A stretch of 64,000 nt of DNA from Echinicola arenosa (GTDB lineage: Bacteria > Bacteroidota > Bacteroidia > Cytophagales > Cyclobacteriaceae), in contig NZ_JACYTQ010000001.1 in assembly GCF_014841125.1 (NCBI RefSeq), positions 868,001 to 932,000 of the forward strand. Direction: 5' to 3'. The position numbers were made by a program, and so were the translations under genes. Shown here in pieces: positions 17,910 to 26,171 of the stretch (the first letter of the stretch is position 1; the number at the start of each line of letters is the position of its first letter). The notes beneath the pieces were generated by a model. That model searched no databases. It saw only the letters and a list, made by a program, of their open reading frames with translations, and was not told the origin of the DNA.

Positions 17910-18536
17910 TCAGCTCAAAAAATCCATCAGTATCAAAGTCTGTAAAAGTTGGGATTTATAAGGATTGAGCGAGTCTGAAAGCCTATTCAAGCCCCTATAC
18001 ATCATGGTTCTTACCGTCTTGGCGTTGGCTAGTCCCATTACCTCAGCAATTTCGTCATAGGGCATATTTTCAAAAAACCTCATCATAATAATTTCCCGTT
18101 GCCTAATGGGTAACTCATTGCAAAATTGCTCCAAAAGCTTCTTTTGGTCCAATGATAATTTCGAATCAATAAAATAAGAATTTGGATCAACAGTAATAAA
18201 AAAAGCTTCATTTTTCACCAATTCTTCATCAACATCAATAATTTTTCGGTCACTTTTTATCGATTCCAATAATCTCCTTCTAAGACAAGAAAAAAGATAA
18301 GCCTTGACTGATCTGGCCAAGTTTAGATTTTTTCTATCATCAATAAGCTGAAAAAACACATCTTGAATAGCATCCTTTATCAAAGGTTTATTTACTGTAA
18401 ACTGCCTACCATAATTATATAGCCTGTCAATGTTATCTGAATAAATCTGGGCAAGAGCTTCATCATCTCCCTCTAGAAAAGCCTGCCATGCCTTTTCATT
18501 TTGAAATACAATTTGTTTTTCCTTATTCAGACTCAT
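17910..18536 (-). CDS. RNA polymerase ECF sigma factor (locus 2)
   Basis: ECF sigma-70 factor, 208 residues from the ATG at 18536 (MSLNKEKQ). A TTG six codons upstream at 18554 is possible but less likely. Region 2 includes ALAQIYSDNIDRLYNYGRQF and IKDAIQDVFFQLIDDRK; region 4 includes IRQREIIMMRFFENMPYDEI and GLANAKTVRTMMYRGLNRL. It is a clear paralogue of the sigma at 48477-49145, sharing the GLANAKTVRTM helix-turn-helix, and distinct from the sigmas of loci 1 and 4. The C-terminus (LLQTLILMDFLS) is mildly hydrophobic. It is divergent from the GH88 gene with 256 bp between them, so one regulatory region may serve both arms of the locus. Confidence 0.94.
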   Translation of the reverse strand: MSLNKEKQIVFQNEKAWQAFLEGDDEALAQIYSDNIDRLYNYGRQFTVNKPLIKDAIQDVFFQLIDDRKNLNLARSVKAYLFSCLRRRLLESIKSDRKIIDVDEELVKNEAFFITVDPNSYFIDSKLSLDQKKLLEQFCNELPIRQREIIMMRFFENMPYDEIAEVMGLANAKTVRTMMYRGLNRLSDSLNPYKSQLLQTLILMDFLS

Positions 18537-18695
18537 TGGAATATTTTTTTTCAATATCTTTCTTATCTAAAACCCAAAAATAAACAAACAAAAGATTCTA
18601 AATAAACACTCAATCTACTTCAGGGCAATCTAAATCCAATAGCAAAAGTGAATTTCAATCAATTTAATTAAAAAAATCAGTATTTGAAGTGGTCT

Positions 18696-18724
18696 TTTGT
18701 AAAAAATTAAACTCTTTAAGTTTG
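18696..18724 (+). promoter_or_regulatory. Bacteroidota-type promoter upstream of GH88 gene
   Basis: TTTG at 18696-18699, a 17-nt spacer, then TAAGTTTG at 18717-18724. The second box fits the TAnnTTTG -7 consensus of the Bacteroidota primary sigma exactly; the spacer is close to the usual 17-20 nt. Transcription from here would give an untranslated leader of roughly 60 nt before the GH88 ATG at 18793. The match is by eye only. Confidence 0.5.
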
Positions 18725-18792
18725 TAATACGATAATTTTTCAAGAATATTATCGATTCATTCGACGACAAACAATTAACTATACTTAATATA

Positions 18793-20028
18793 ATGAACAT
18801 CAAGCACACCTTAGCCCTGTCCTTTTTAGGGCTTTCGACTGTTTTCAGTTCTTGTGGTAGTAAAACAGACAGCCATGAGGAAAATGAAGTTTTATCTTCA
18901 CAAAAGATTACCAAGGAATTTATTCAAAAGAATGTAGACTTGTCTGTCCAACAGTATGAATACATGAGTACTTTGATTCCTGAAGATAAATTGCCCAGAA
19001 CCTATGAAAAGGCTGAAGACAAGTTCATCACATCAGGTACAGGTTGGTGGACATCAGGATTTTACCCAGGCACCCTGCTTTATTTATTCGAAATGTCCGG
19101 GGATTCTTCCATGCTAAAATTGGCCGAACAAAAACTTGAAATCCTAGAAAAGGAAAAAACCAATAAAGGCACTCATGATCTGGGATTTATGCTTTACTGC
19201 AGTTTTGGAAATGCCTACAGAATTACGGGCAATGAACATTATAAAGAGGTAATGCTAGAAGGTGCTGAATCATTGGCTACAAGATTCCACCCAGAAACCG
19301 GTGTAATCAAATCTTGGGACCACGGAAAATGGCATTACCCAGTTATCATTGACAACATGATGAACTTGGAATTCCTTTTTTGGGCAAGTGAGGCAAGTGG
19401 AGATGATAAATACTATAACATCAACATTTCACATGCTGACACCACCATAAACAATCACTTCAGAAATGATTTCAGCTCTTTCCATGTGGTTGACTATGAC
19501 CCAGAAACGGGTGAGGTTGTTGCAAGAAAAACGCACCAGGGAAAAGCTGATGATTCGGCATGGGCCAGAGGTCAATCTTGGGGCTTATACGGGTTTACTG
19601 TCATGTACAGAGCTACAAAAGAAGAGAAATACCTTGATCAAGCTGAGAAAATAGCTGAATTCATATTGAACAATCCTAATATGCCAGAAGATATGGTTCC
19701 TTATTGGGATTTTAACGCTCCAGCTTCCGACACTACTTACAGAGATGCCTCTGCAGCTGCCATCAATGCCTCCGCCTTGTTAGAGTTGGTAGGTTACACT
19801 AAGGATAGTGCCAAGGCTAATGAGTATAAAGCTGCCGCAGAAAAAATGTTGATCAGTCTCTCTTCTGAAAAATACCAAGCCAAGGCTAAAGAAAACGGAG
19901 GTTTTCTTCTAGAACACAGTGTTGGATCCCTGCCTCACAACTCTGAGGTTGATGTACCTTTGACTTATGCAGACTACTATTATGTAGAAGCTTTGAAAAG
20001 ATACCAAGATTGGTTCCTGAATGATTAA
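18793..20028 (+). CDS. GH88 unsaturated glucuronyl hydrolase (lipoprotein)
   Basis: Removes the delta-4,5-unsaturated uronic acid from the non-reducing end of oligosaccharides made by polysaccharide lyases, so it follows PL8 and heparinase-type cleavage. It is 411 residues with a lipoprotein signal (STVFSSCGSK, Cys21), hence periplasm-facing or membrane-bound. The (alpha/alpha)6 GH88 fold is indicated by WWTSGFYPGTLLYLF and the two expected catalytic Asp positions, Asp129 (THDLGFML) and Asp187 (VIIDNMMNLEF). WARGQSWGLYGF near residue 253 is also a family hallmark. First gene of the plus-strand arm of locus 2, with a promoter-like site ~70-100 bp upstream and a strong terminator just after it. 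Confidence 0.95.
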   Translation: MNIKHTLALSFLGLSTVFSSCGSKTDSHEENEVLSSQKITKEFIQKNVDLSVQQYEYMSTLIPEDKLPRTYEKAEDKFITSGTGWWTSGFYPGTLLYLFEMSGDSSMLKLAEQKLEILEKEKTNKGTHDLGFMLYCSFGNAYRITGNEHYKEVMLEGAESLATRFHPETGVIKSWDHGKWHYPVIIDNMMNLEFLFWASEASGDDKYYNINISHADTTINNHFRNDFSSFHVVDYDPETGEVVARKTHQGKADDSAWARGQSWGLYGFTVMYRATKEEKYLDQAEKIAEFILNNPNMPEDMVPYWDFNAPASDTTYRDASAAAINASALLELVGYTKDSAKANEYKAAAEKMLISLSSEKYQAKAKENGGFLLEHSVGSLPHNSEVDVPLTYADYYYVEALKRYQDWFLND

Positions 20029-20043
20029 TTAACCAATCTCTAA

Positions 20044-20084
20044 AAAAAGCTGACAAATAAACACCCTATATTTGTCAGCTTTTT
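20044..20084 (+). terminator. Intrinsic terminator after GH88 gene
   Basis: Perfect 16-bp stem AAAAAGCTGACAAATA (20044-20059) and TATTTGTCAGCTTTTT (20069-20084) with a 9-nt loop, followed by more T residues. It works in the plus direction right after GH88, only 28 bp before the GH20 ATG, so GH20 needs read-through or a start site inside or past the hairpin. Confidence 0.85.
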
Positions 20085-20111
20085 TATTTCCTAAAATCAA
20101 AAAATTAAATT

Positions 20112-21692
20112 ATGAAATTCCATCTAATAACCTTTTTGCTTTACCTGACCTCTCAGTTATTGTTTGCTCAAGCTACAGCTCCTATCATTCCTGCCCCAAC
20201 TACCTCCTCCCCAGGAGATGGCTTTTTTCATCTAACAGAAAGCACACCCATTTTCTATTCTTCAACATTATTAAAAGAGGAAGCGCATTACTTACAAAAA
20301 GAACTGCTAAGAAAACATCAACTTCCATTAGCACTCACTGCTTCTAAACCCCAAAAAGACAAAAGTATTCTACTTAAACTAGACACTGAAATTGATGAAA
20401 GCTATCAGCTTTTGGTCTCGGATTCCGAGATCAAAATATCGTCTTCTAACGAAGAAGGGTTGTTTTACGGTATCATTTCATTGATTCAGCTAGTAGATCA
20501 ATCCAAGCTTTCACCCAAAGAAATACTCATCCCTGCCTGGGAAATCAAAGATGCACCTATGTATCAATGGAGAGGTTTTATGCTTGATGAATCCAGACAT
20601 TTCTTTGGGACAGAAAAGGTAAAATCACTGTTGGACTGGATGGCATATTATAAATTAAACAAATTTCACTGGCACCTCACCGATGCTCAAGGTTGGAGGA
20701 TCGAAATTCTAAAATACCCAAAACTAGCATTGGTCGGAGGAATAGGAAACAACACAACCCCTTATGCACCTGCCCAATTCTACACTCAAGAGCAGATCAA
20801 AGAAATTGTTCGATATGCCAATGAGAGAAATATCGAGGTCATTCCTGAAATAGATATGCCTGGACATGCCACTGCTGCCAACAAGGCTTACCCAGAGTTC
20901 AGTGGCGGAGGGTCAGAGAAGTACCCCGAATTCACTTTTAATCCAGGAAAAGAAGAAACCTATCAATACCTTACCGATATATTAAAAGAAGTAAATGCTC
21001 TTTTTCCCAGCCAAATGGTTCACTTGGGCGGTGACGAAGTAAGTTTCGGCAACCAACAATGGAGCTCACTGCCAGAAGTAAACCAATTGATGCATACCAA
21101 CAACCTCTTGAGCCTCAAAGAAGTTGAAGACTACTTTATGAAAAGAATGGCAGATTCTTTATTTATGCTCAATAATAAAATCTTGGCTTGGGATGAAATG
21201 GCTGAAACAGGTCTTCCTACCGAAAACAGTATTTTACTATGGTGGCGACATGATAAACCTCAGCAATTTGCCACACTCCTAGAGAATGATATCCCGACTG
21301 TGATCTGCCCCCGTATCCCATTTTACTTTGACTTTGTCCAACAAGAGAGTGATCAATACGGAAGAAAATGGGGAGGAAATTTCAACCCACTTGAAAGAGT
21401 TTATTCCTTTGAAACAAACGCATTTGATATTCCTTCTGGAAAAGAGAAGTTAATCCTTGGTGTGCAAGCTAACTTATGGACTGAAACAGTCACTAACACT
21501 GATCGATTGGACTACCTCATCTTTCCAAGGATCGCAGCATTGGCGGAAACAGCTTGGACTGAGACAGAGCAAAAAAACTTTAAAGATTTCGAAGTAAGGA
21601 TCAAAAAACATTTTGATCTATACGAGAAAGCGAGTTTATATTTCTTTGATCCTTTCGAACCACACAGACACCCGGAACCAATTATCAAATAA
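20112..21692 (+). CDS. GH20 beta-N-acetylhexosaminidase
   Basis: Exo-acting enzyme releasing N-acetylglucosamine or N-acetylgalactosamine from non-reducing ends by substrate-assisted catalysis. It is 526 residues with a signal peptide to about residue 20 (LLFAQ) and no lipobox, so probably periplasmic. The GH20b N-terminal domain covers about 25-145. The TIM barrel carries WRGFMLDESRHFFG, NKFHWHLTDAQGWRIEI, PEIDMPGHA, and the catalytic pair Asp308-Glu309 (HLGGDEVSF); TETAWT-like residues near the end (ALAETAWTETEQ) fit the family. In context it should remove the hexosamine left after GH88 trims the unsaturated uronate, completing disaccharide breakdown. Confidence 0.96.
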   Translation: MKFHLITFLLYLTSQLLFAQATAPIIPAPTTSSPGDGFFHLTESTPIFYSSTLLKEEAHYLQKELLRKHQLPLALTASKPQKDKSILLKLDTEIDESYQLLVSDSEIKISSSNEEGLFYGIISLIQLVDQSKLSPKEILIPAWEIKDAPMYQWRGFMLDESRHFFGTEKVKSLLDWMAYYKLNKFHWHLTDAQGWRIEILKYPKLALVGGIGNNTTPYAPAQFYTQEQIKEIVRYANERNIEVIPEIDMPGHATAANKAYPEFSGGGSEKYPEFTFNPGKEETYQYLTDILKEVNALFPSQMVHLGGDEVSFGNQQWSSLPEVNQLMHTNNLLSLKEVEDYFMKRMADSLFMLNNKILAWDEMAETGLPTENSILLWWRHDKPQQFATLLENDIPTVICPRIPFYFDFVQQESDQYGRKWGGNFNPLERVYSFETNAFDIPSGKEKLILGVQANLWTETVTNTDRLDYLIFPRIAALAETAWTETEQKNFKDFEVRIKKHFDLYEKASLYFFDPFEPHRHPEPIIK

Positions 21693-21783
21693 TCTTTGTA
21701 TTAACTCCTAGAATTATTTGAAGATTAGACCATGCGCACTAAATTAGGCATGATTAATATAATTACAAGTAAATCTATCTAAA

Positions 21784-23040
21784 ATGAACCGCCGATCATT
21801 CGTCAAATACATTCCTGCGGTGGGAGCATTGGGAGTACTTCCCAATTCCCTTTCTGCAGAAGAATCAAAAGAATCCATAAAAGCGAAGAATCCAAATACC
21901 AGAGCTTACTGGGCAGAGCTACTTTATAAAATCTCAAACCCAGTCCTTGCTCAAATGAGTCAAGGCAAATTAAGGCAAAACATGCCTGTAGAAACACCTC
22001 CCAACGCTTATAGAGGCAGAGAAAATGTCACTCACCTTGAAGCCTTGGGCAGAACTTTAGCGGGTGTAGCCCCTTGGCTTGCGCTTCCTGACAGTAATGA
22101 TGCCGAAGGAAAGATGCGCTTGGACTTAAAAGAAAAAGCCCTCAAGAGTATTGCTCATAGTGTGGACCCAAATTCACCAGACTACTTAAACTGGACGAAA
22201 GGCTCACAGCCTTTGGTGGATGGTGCTTTCTTGGTTCATGGAATCATGCGTGCCCCGGAAGCTTTGTGGGATCCACTTGACACGGAAGTAAAAAAACGTT
22301 TTGTCCAAGAAATTAAAAATCAAAAAGAGGCAATCCCTCCTTATTACAATAACTGGCTTTTATTTGGTGCCATGTTAGATGCTTTTCTTCTGTATGTGGG
22401 AGAAGGAGGTGATTTTATGCGAATTGACTTTGCTGTCAAAAAACATGATGAGTGGTATGTGGGAGATGGTTGGTATGGTGATGGTCAGAACTTTCACATG
22501 GACTATTACAATGGATATGTCATCCAACCAATGATGCTTCAAGTGTTGAAAATTGCCGCCTCCAAACGTAAGAGTTATGAAAAGCTTTATGAAACGGTAG
22601 GAAAAAGAATGTCCAGATTTGCAGAGCAGCAAGAAAGGTTAATTTCACCAGAAGGTACTTACCCTCCTGTAGGTCGTTCCATTACTTACCGAATTGGTGC
22701 ATTCCAGCCTTTGGCAGAAACCGCCTTACTAAATACCCTTCCAGAAGGTATTTCTCCAGCTCAAGTTCGTAGTGCCATGAGTGCCATACTTGAAAGACAA
22801 TTTGAAGCAGAGGGAACATTCGATAAAGACGGTTGGTTAACCATTGGCTTTTGTGGCCACCAACCAGAAATGGGAGATTCCTATATTTCCACTGGTAGTC
22901 TTTATCTATGTACATTAGGCTTTTTACCACTTGGGCTTCCTGCTGATCATGAATTCTGGACAGCTCCAAATGAAGACTGGACAGCCAAAAAAGCTTGGTC
23001 TGGCATTAGCATCAAAGCTGATCACGCTATTTCTTTCTAA
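21784..23040 (+). CDS. DUF2264-family protein with Tat-like signal
   Basis: 418-residue exported protein matching the DUF2264 family, members of which occur in polysaccharide loci and have an alpha/alpha-toroid look. The N-terminus MNRRSFVKYIPAVGALG has the twin-arginine pattern R-R-x-F-x-K followed by a short hydrophobic run and a likely cleavage near SLSAEE. Recognisable family stretches include NAYRGRENVTHLEALGRTLA, WLALPDS, NNWLLFGAMLDAFL, WYGDGQNFHMDYYNGYVIQP and EGTYPPVGRSITYR. I know of no firm activity to assign; its place behind GH88 and GH20 suggests another exo-acting step on the same glycan. ATG at 21784, 91 bp after GH20, and a hairpin follows. Confidence 0.85.
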   Translation: MNRRSFVKYIPAVGALGVLPNSLSAEESKESIKAKNPNTRAYWAELLYKISNPVLAQMSQGKLRQNMPVETPPNAYRGRENVTHLEALGRTLAGVAPWLALPDSNDAEGKMRLDLKEKALKSIAHSVDPNSPDYLNWTKGSQPLVDGAFLVHGIMRAPEALWDPLDTEVKKRFVQEIKNQKEAIPPYYNNWLLFGAMLDAFLLYVGEGGDFMRIDFAVKKHDEWYVGDGWYGDGQNFHMDYYNGYVIQPMMLQVLKIAASKRKSYEKLYETVGKRMSRFAEQQERLISPEGTYPPVGRSITYRIGAFQPLAETALLNTLPEGISPAQVRSAMSAILERQFEAEGTFDKDGWLTIGFCGHQPEMGDSYISTGSLYLCTLGFLPLGLPADHEFWTAPNEDWTAKKAWSGISIKADHAISF

Positions 23041-23050
23041 ATTATACAGC

Positions 23051-23078
23051 AAAAGGTGGCAAAAAATTACCACCTTTT
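23051..23078 (+). terminator. Terminator after DUF2264 gene
   Basis: Stem AAAAGGTGG (23051-23059) with CCACCTTTT (23070-23078) and a 10-nt A-rich loop, 11 bp past the stop codon. The T-run is short (TTTTACTTTC), so strength is moderate. It closes the plus-strand arm of locus 2. The remaining bases to 23306 show no other gene. Confidence 0.65.
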
Positions 23079-23306
23079 ACTTTCACTCTCTCCTCTCCCT
23101 GCTTATAGTTCTTCAATAAATATTCTATAAATATCGCAATCCACATTGCTGACTTTAAAAGTTTTGGACATCCACTTGTTTCCCCTCTTTAACCCTAGCA
23201 TTCACCTCTCCTAGGCTCTTCCGTAAAGAAAAAAACACCCAATCATTTAATTATCAATCCATTACACATTAAATTAGTAAAACAGCTTACACTAAAAGAA
23301 TTGATA

Positions 23307-23558
23307 ATGAAGTACACAGACAAAACGGCCATTACTTTTTCTACTTTAATCGGGCTAATCCTGATTTTATCCCAACCTTTATTTGCCCAGATCCCGACTG
23401 GAACACCCAGATCTGATGAACCAATCAACCTTAACTCAACTGCTGACATTATAATTTATGTCGTTTTGCCCTTGGTCATAATTGTTCTTGGAATATTCTG
23501 GTGGTTCTTCTACAAAAAACCTAAGAATCAAAAAGACAAAAATAAAGGCATGGACTGA
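23307..23558 (+). CDS. Small membrane protein of unknown function
   Basis: 83 residues from the ATG at 23307 (a TTG two codons earlier is the only upstream alternative). A hydrophobic signal-like segment (about 8-28, ending QPLFAQ) is followed by a short polar stretch and one strong membrane helix at about 49-70 (IIYVVLPLVIIVLGIFWWFF), then a Lys-rich tail (KKPKNQKDKNKG). Presumed topology: cleaved signal, short periplasmic segment, inner-membrane anchor, basic cytoplasmic tail. I do not recognise a family with certainty; similar small proteins occur in many Bacteroidota. It is flanked by terminators on both sides, so it is a single-gene transcript. Confidence 0.7.
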   Translation: MKYTDKTAITFSTLIGLILILSQPLFAQIPTGTPRSDEPINLNSTADIIIYVVLPLVIIVLGIFWWFFYKKPKNQKDKNKGMD

Positions 23559-23578
23559 AATCAGTCCATGCCTTTATT
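23541..23578. terminator. Bidirectional terminator between converging genes
   Basis: An 18-bp perfect inverted repeat, AATAAAGGCATGGACTGA (23541-23558) and TCAGTCCATGCCTTTATT (23561-23578), with A/T-rich ends on both strands. The stop codon of the small membrane protein lies within the left arm, and the DUF1080 gene ends 19 bp to the right on the other strand, so it should stop transcripts from both sides. Confidence 0.85.
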
Positions 23579-23596
23579 TATATCCGAAGATCTTTT

Positions 23597-24469
23597 CTAT
23601 CTTTTTCTCAGAATCTCTAAAACTTCCTTAAGTTCCTTTTGACTATCCATATATGGTGCCAGATCAAAAATCTCCACTTTTCTAAAATCTATTGGATGGC
23701 TCTCACTCTGAAGGGAAATATATCCTTCTGTAAGCATTTTCCCATCTTGCTTAACTGAGGGATCAAAATCCTTAACATTTCCACCTCCAATTTGAGGGGA
23801 ATAATAAGTCAATACAGTATCTCCTTCAACAATATGCTGTACAATAGAATCAGCCAAAACAAGAAAATCTGCAGACACCCACTGCTCACCGTGATAAGTT
23901 TGAGAGCTGGAACTTACACAGTGTGGAGTAAACAATTCTCCATCCATCACCACATTAGTTCCAGGTGTACATAGGTTACTAGTTGTCCGATCATGTTCAC
24001 CATCCCCGCCTAAAAGCTGCCCTTCTATAGAAATCGGGAAATCCTGATCCTTTTGCATGGTTTCAGGATCTTGGCCATGTAGCATTGCTCCACTATTTCT
24101 CAAGGCCCAGCCTTCACCATTCGGTGCCTGCTCTCCCACAAACCGATATTCCAGATGTAACAAATAAGTGGAGAAAGATTGATCGTAAAAAATATGCCCA
24201 TATTGTCTATTGAAGTCATCATAGCCATCATACCTGACTTTTAGGAGTCCATCTTCTACCCTGAAAGTATTAGCATAATTATCATTCAAATCATGTTTGG
24301 AAATTTTAATTTTCCAATTTTCCATGTCTTCTCCATTAAAGAGCGTTTTCCACTCACTTCCTATTTTTTCAGAACTTATCCCTGTAGTTTCAGTGCCCCC
24401 ACTTTGATGGGATTTAGAGCAAGACATTAGTAAACCAGCAACCAAAACTGGAAGGACTATTTTTTTCAT
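23597..24469 (-). CDS. DUF1080 (3-keto-disaccharide hydrolase-type) lipoprotein
   Basis: Lipoprotein with a concanavalin-like DUF1080 domain, a family now annotated as 3-keto-disaccharide hydrolase. I chose the ATG at 24469, giving 290 residues, because it starts a proper lipoprotein signal (MKKIVLPVLVAGLLMSCSKS, Cys17). An in-frame ATG at 24526 would add 19 residues before it. Family features include EWKTLFNGEDMENWKI near the start of the domain, VRYDGYDDFNRQYGHIFY, LEYRFVGE and the end segment GYISLQSESHPIDFRKVEI. It is convergent with the small membrane protein and 91 bp downstream of the sensor kinase gene. Whether it belongs functionally to locus 2 is unclear. Confidence 0.88.
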   Translation of the reverse strand: MKKIVLPVLVAGLLMSCSKSHQSGGTETTGISSEKIGSEWKTLFNGEDMENWKIKISKHDLNDNYANTFRVEDGLLKVRYDGYDDFNRQYGHIFYDQSFSTYLLHLEYRFVGEQAPNGEGWALRNSGAMLHGQDPETMQKDQDFPISIEGQLLGGDGEHDRTTSNLCTPGTNVVMDGELFTPHCVSSSSQTYHGEQWVSADFLVLADSIVQHIVEGDTVLTYYSPQIGGGNVKDFDPSVKQDGKMLTEGYISLQSESHPIDFRKVEIFDLAPYMDSQKELKEVLEILRKR

Positions 24470-24560
24470 AATTATTTTTAATATGCTTATAATACTTAAA
24501 ACAGCCATTAAATTACAGAAATACATGGCCTAAAAAAAGAAATAAATGAGCTGGAATTTT

Positions 24561-26171
24561 TCAAATATTAAATTCAATAAAAAAACTGGTACCGGTACCT
24601 ACTTCTGAATGGAAATACACCTCTCCTTTCTGGAGCTCAACAAATTTTTTGGTGATCATCAGTCCTAAGCCTGACCCTTTTTCATATTTACTTGAATTTG
24701 AAGCCCTAAAAAACGGTTTAAAAAGATGCTCTTGATCATCTTCTGAAATGCCTTCTCCAAAGTCCTGAACTTGAATCACTAGCTTACCTAACTTCTTATA
24801 GGCTTTTACAATTGGAGAAATTTCCCTACTCCCATATTTCAGGGCATTCTCTATTAAATTGGAAAGCACTTGCTTCATCAAGTTGGCATCTAATTTAGTT
24901 GTGAAATCGTTTTCCAAACTTGATTCAAGTTTAATGGATCTTTGCTCTAACCAATCCTCAAGTACATTTGTTAAATACTGGTTTACTTTCTTTGGCTTGA
25001 GGTTCACCTCTATCACTCCTTGATTAATTTTCTCAAGATTAAGAAGGTTAATAAGTAACGAATTCATCCTGTCTACTTCACTGTTGACACGATTAAAATG
25101 TTTTCTAAACTTTTCCTCGGATGGATGCTTGTTCAGTTGCCTTTCCATCTCAATTCCACAAATTTCAATACTGGATTTAATGGTGGCTAAAGGGGTCTTG
25201 AACTCATGAGATGTAATGGAAATAAACTGGGATTTGATTTTGTTCAATTCCTTCTCTTTAAAAAGTGCTTGCTCATACCGCTTTTCTGAAAGAATATCCG
25301 TCGTTATATCTCTAGAAACAACCATATAACCACTGAGATTTCCCTCGTCATCGGTTATTTTATCAAGCGTGCTATCTATCCACACCTCTTTTTGGTCTTT
25401 TGTCTTGCAACAAAACCGAAACTTCATGACATTTCCAGACTTTTCCTCCCTCAAATCAGTTATACTATTCCGGTATTTATCATATAAATTTCTATCCATC
25501 AAATCTTCCACTTTGTAACCGAGCAAATTTTTAATAGAAGGAGAAATATATCGTGGATATCCGCTCAAATTATGTATTGAGATAACTTCAGAAGTGTACT
25601 TTATTGCTGTACTGCAAATTTCAGCTTGTTGTTTTTCACTGGAGTTTTCAACTTGTATTTTTGATAGCGCAGACATTTTAGTGACCATGCCAAAAGAAGT
25701 CGCAATCGATAAAAGGTTATTCTCAAAATCGTCATTCAACATCATTGGCTGCAAATCTAATAATGCCAACACCCCCATTTCCTCTCCTATTCTCACAGGA
25801 ACTAAAATGATTTCACCTCCAATATCAGTATAATTGGTCAGACAAAATTGTGAGGATTTTAGAAGAAGCACTTTTACATCCGAAAGTTGAGACCAATACT
25901 TCTTAAAAATTTCTTTAGATAAACTTTTAACTTGAGAATGTAGTGATTTAGTCAATTCAGAAACAACAACCTTGCTTTCTTCTTCCTTCTCATTCCAAAT
26001 AGCAAAAAACATATTTTTAAAAGGAACATAAACATGAAGCAAGCTTATCAAATCACTATATGCTTTGTCTTCATTAAGGTCAGCCAAATAGTCTCTTTCA
26101 ATATCTGAAATTGTAATTTTATCACTCTTTATTTCTTCGGCTTTATCTCTTTTCATTATCCCTGCTTGCAT
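24561..26171 (-). CDS. Soluble GAF-PAS sensor histidine kinase
   Basis: Cytoplasmic hybrid-free histidine kinase of 536 residues with no membrane helix. A GAF-like region occupies about 40-170, a PAS domain about 185-295 (IHNLSGYPRYISPSIKNLLG; GYMVVSRDIT), and HisKA about 310-380 with phosphoacceptor His322 (SITSHEFKTPLATIK). The HATPase domain has N-box Asn442 (NLIENALKYG), G1 DFGEGI at 470 and G2 GSGLGL at 499. ATG at 26171 is used; an ATG at 26156 (MKRDKAEE) is equally possible. It is divergent from the LytTR regulator at 26713, 541 bp away, and the two may form a pair, although LytTR regulators more often pair with LytS/His_kinase-type sensors. The signal sensed is unknown. Confidence 0.93.
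   Translation of the reverse strand: MQAGIMKRDKAEEIKSDKITISDIERDYLADLNEDKAYSDLISLLHVYVPFKNMFFAIWNEKEEESKVVVSELTKSLHSQVKSLSKEIFKKYWSQLSDVKVLLLKSSQFCLTNYTDIGGEIILVPVRIGEEMGVLALLDLQPMMLNDDFENNLLSIATSFGMVTKMSALSKIQVENSSEKQQAEICSTAIKYTSEVISIHNLSGYPRYISPSIKNLLGYKVEDLMDRNLYDKYRNSITDLREEKSGNVMKFRFCCKTKDQKEVWIDSTLDKITDDEGNLSGYMVVSRDITTDILSEKRYEQALFKEKELNKIKSQFISITSHEFKTPLATIKSSIEICGIEMERQLNKHPSEEKFRKHFNRVNSEVDRMNSLLINLLNLEKINQGVIEVNLKPKKVNQYLTNVLEDWLEQRSIKLESSLENDFTTKLDANLMKQVLSNLIENALKYGSREISPIVKAYKKLGKLVIQVQDFGEGISEDDQEHLFKPFFRASNSSKYEKGSGLGLMITKKFVELQKGEVYFHSEVGTGTSFFIEFNI

Noticed and set aside
18630-18914. 94-codon minus-strand frame over the GH88 start
   Set aside because: It overlaps the GH88 signal peptide codons and the promoter-like site; the opposite strand has strong coding evidence.
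24470-24526. Longer N-terminus for the DUF1080 protein
   Set aside because: Starting at 24526 would place 19 residues before a complete lipoprotein signal; the ATG at 24469 is preferred.
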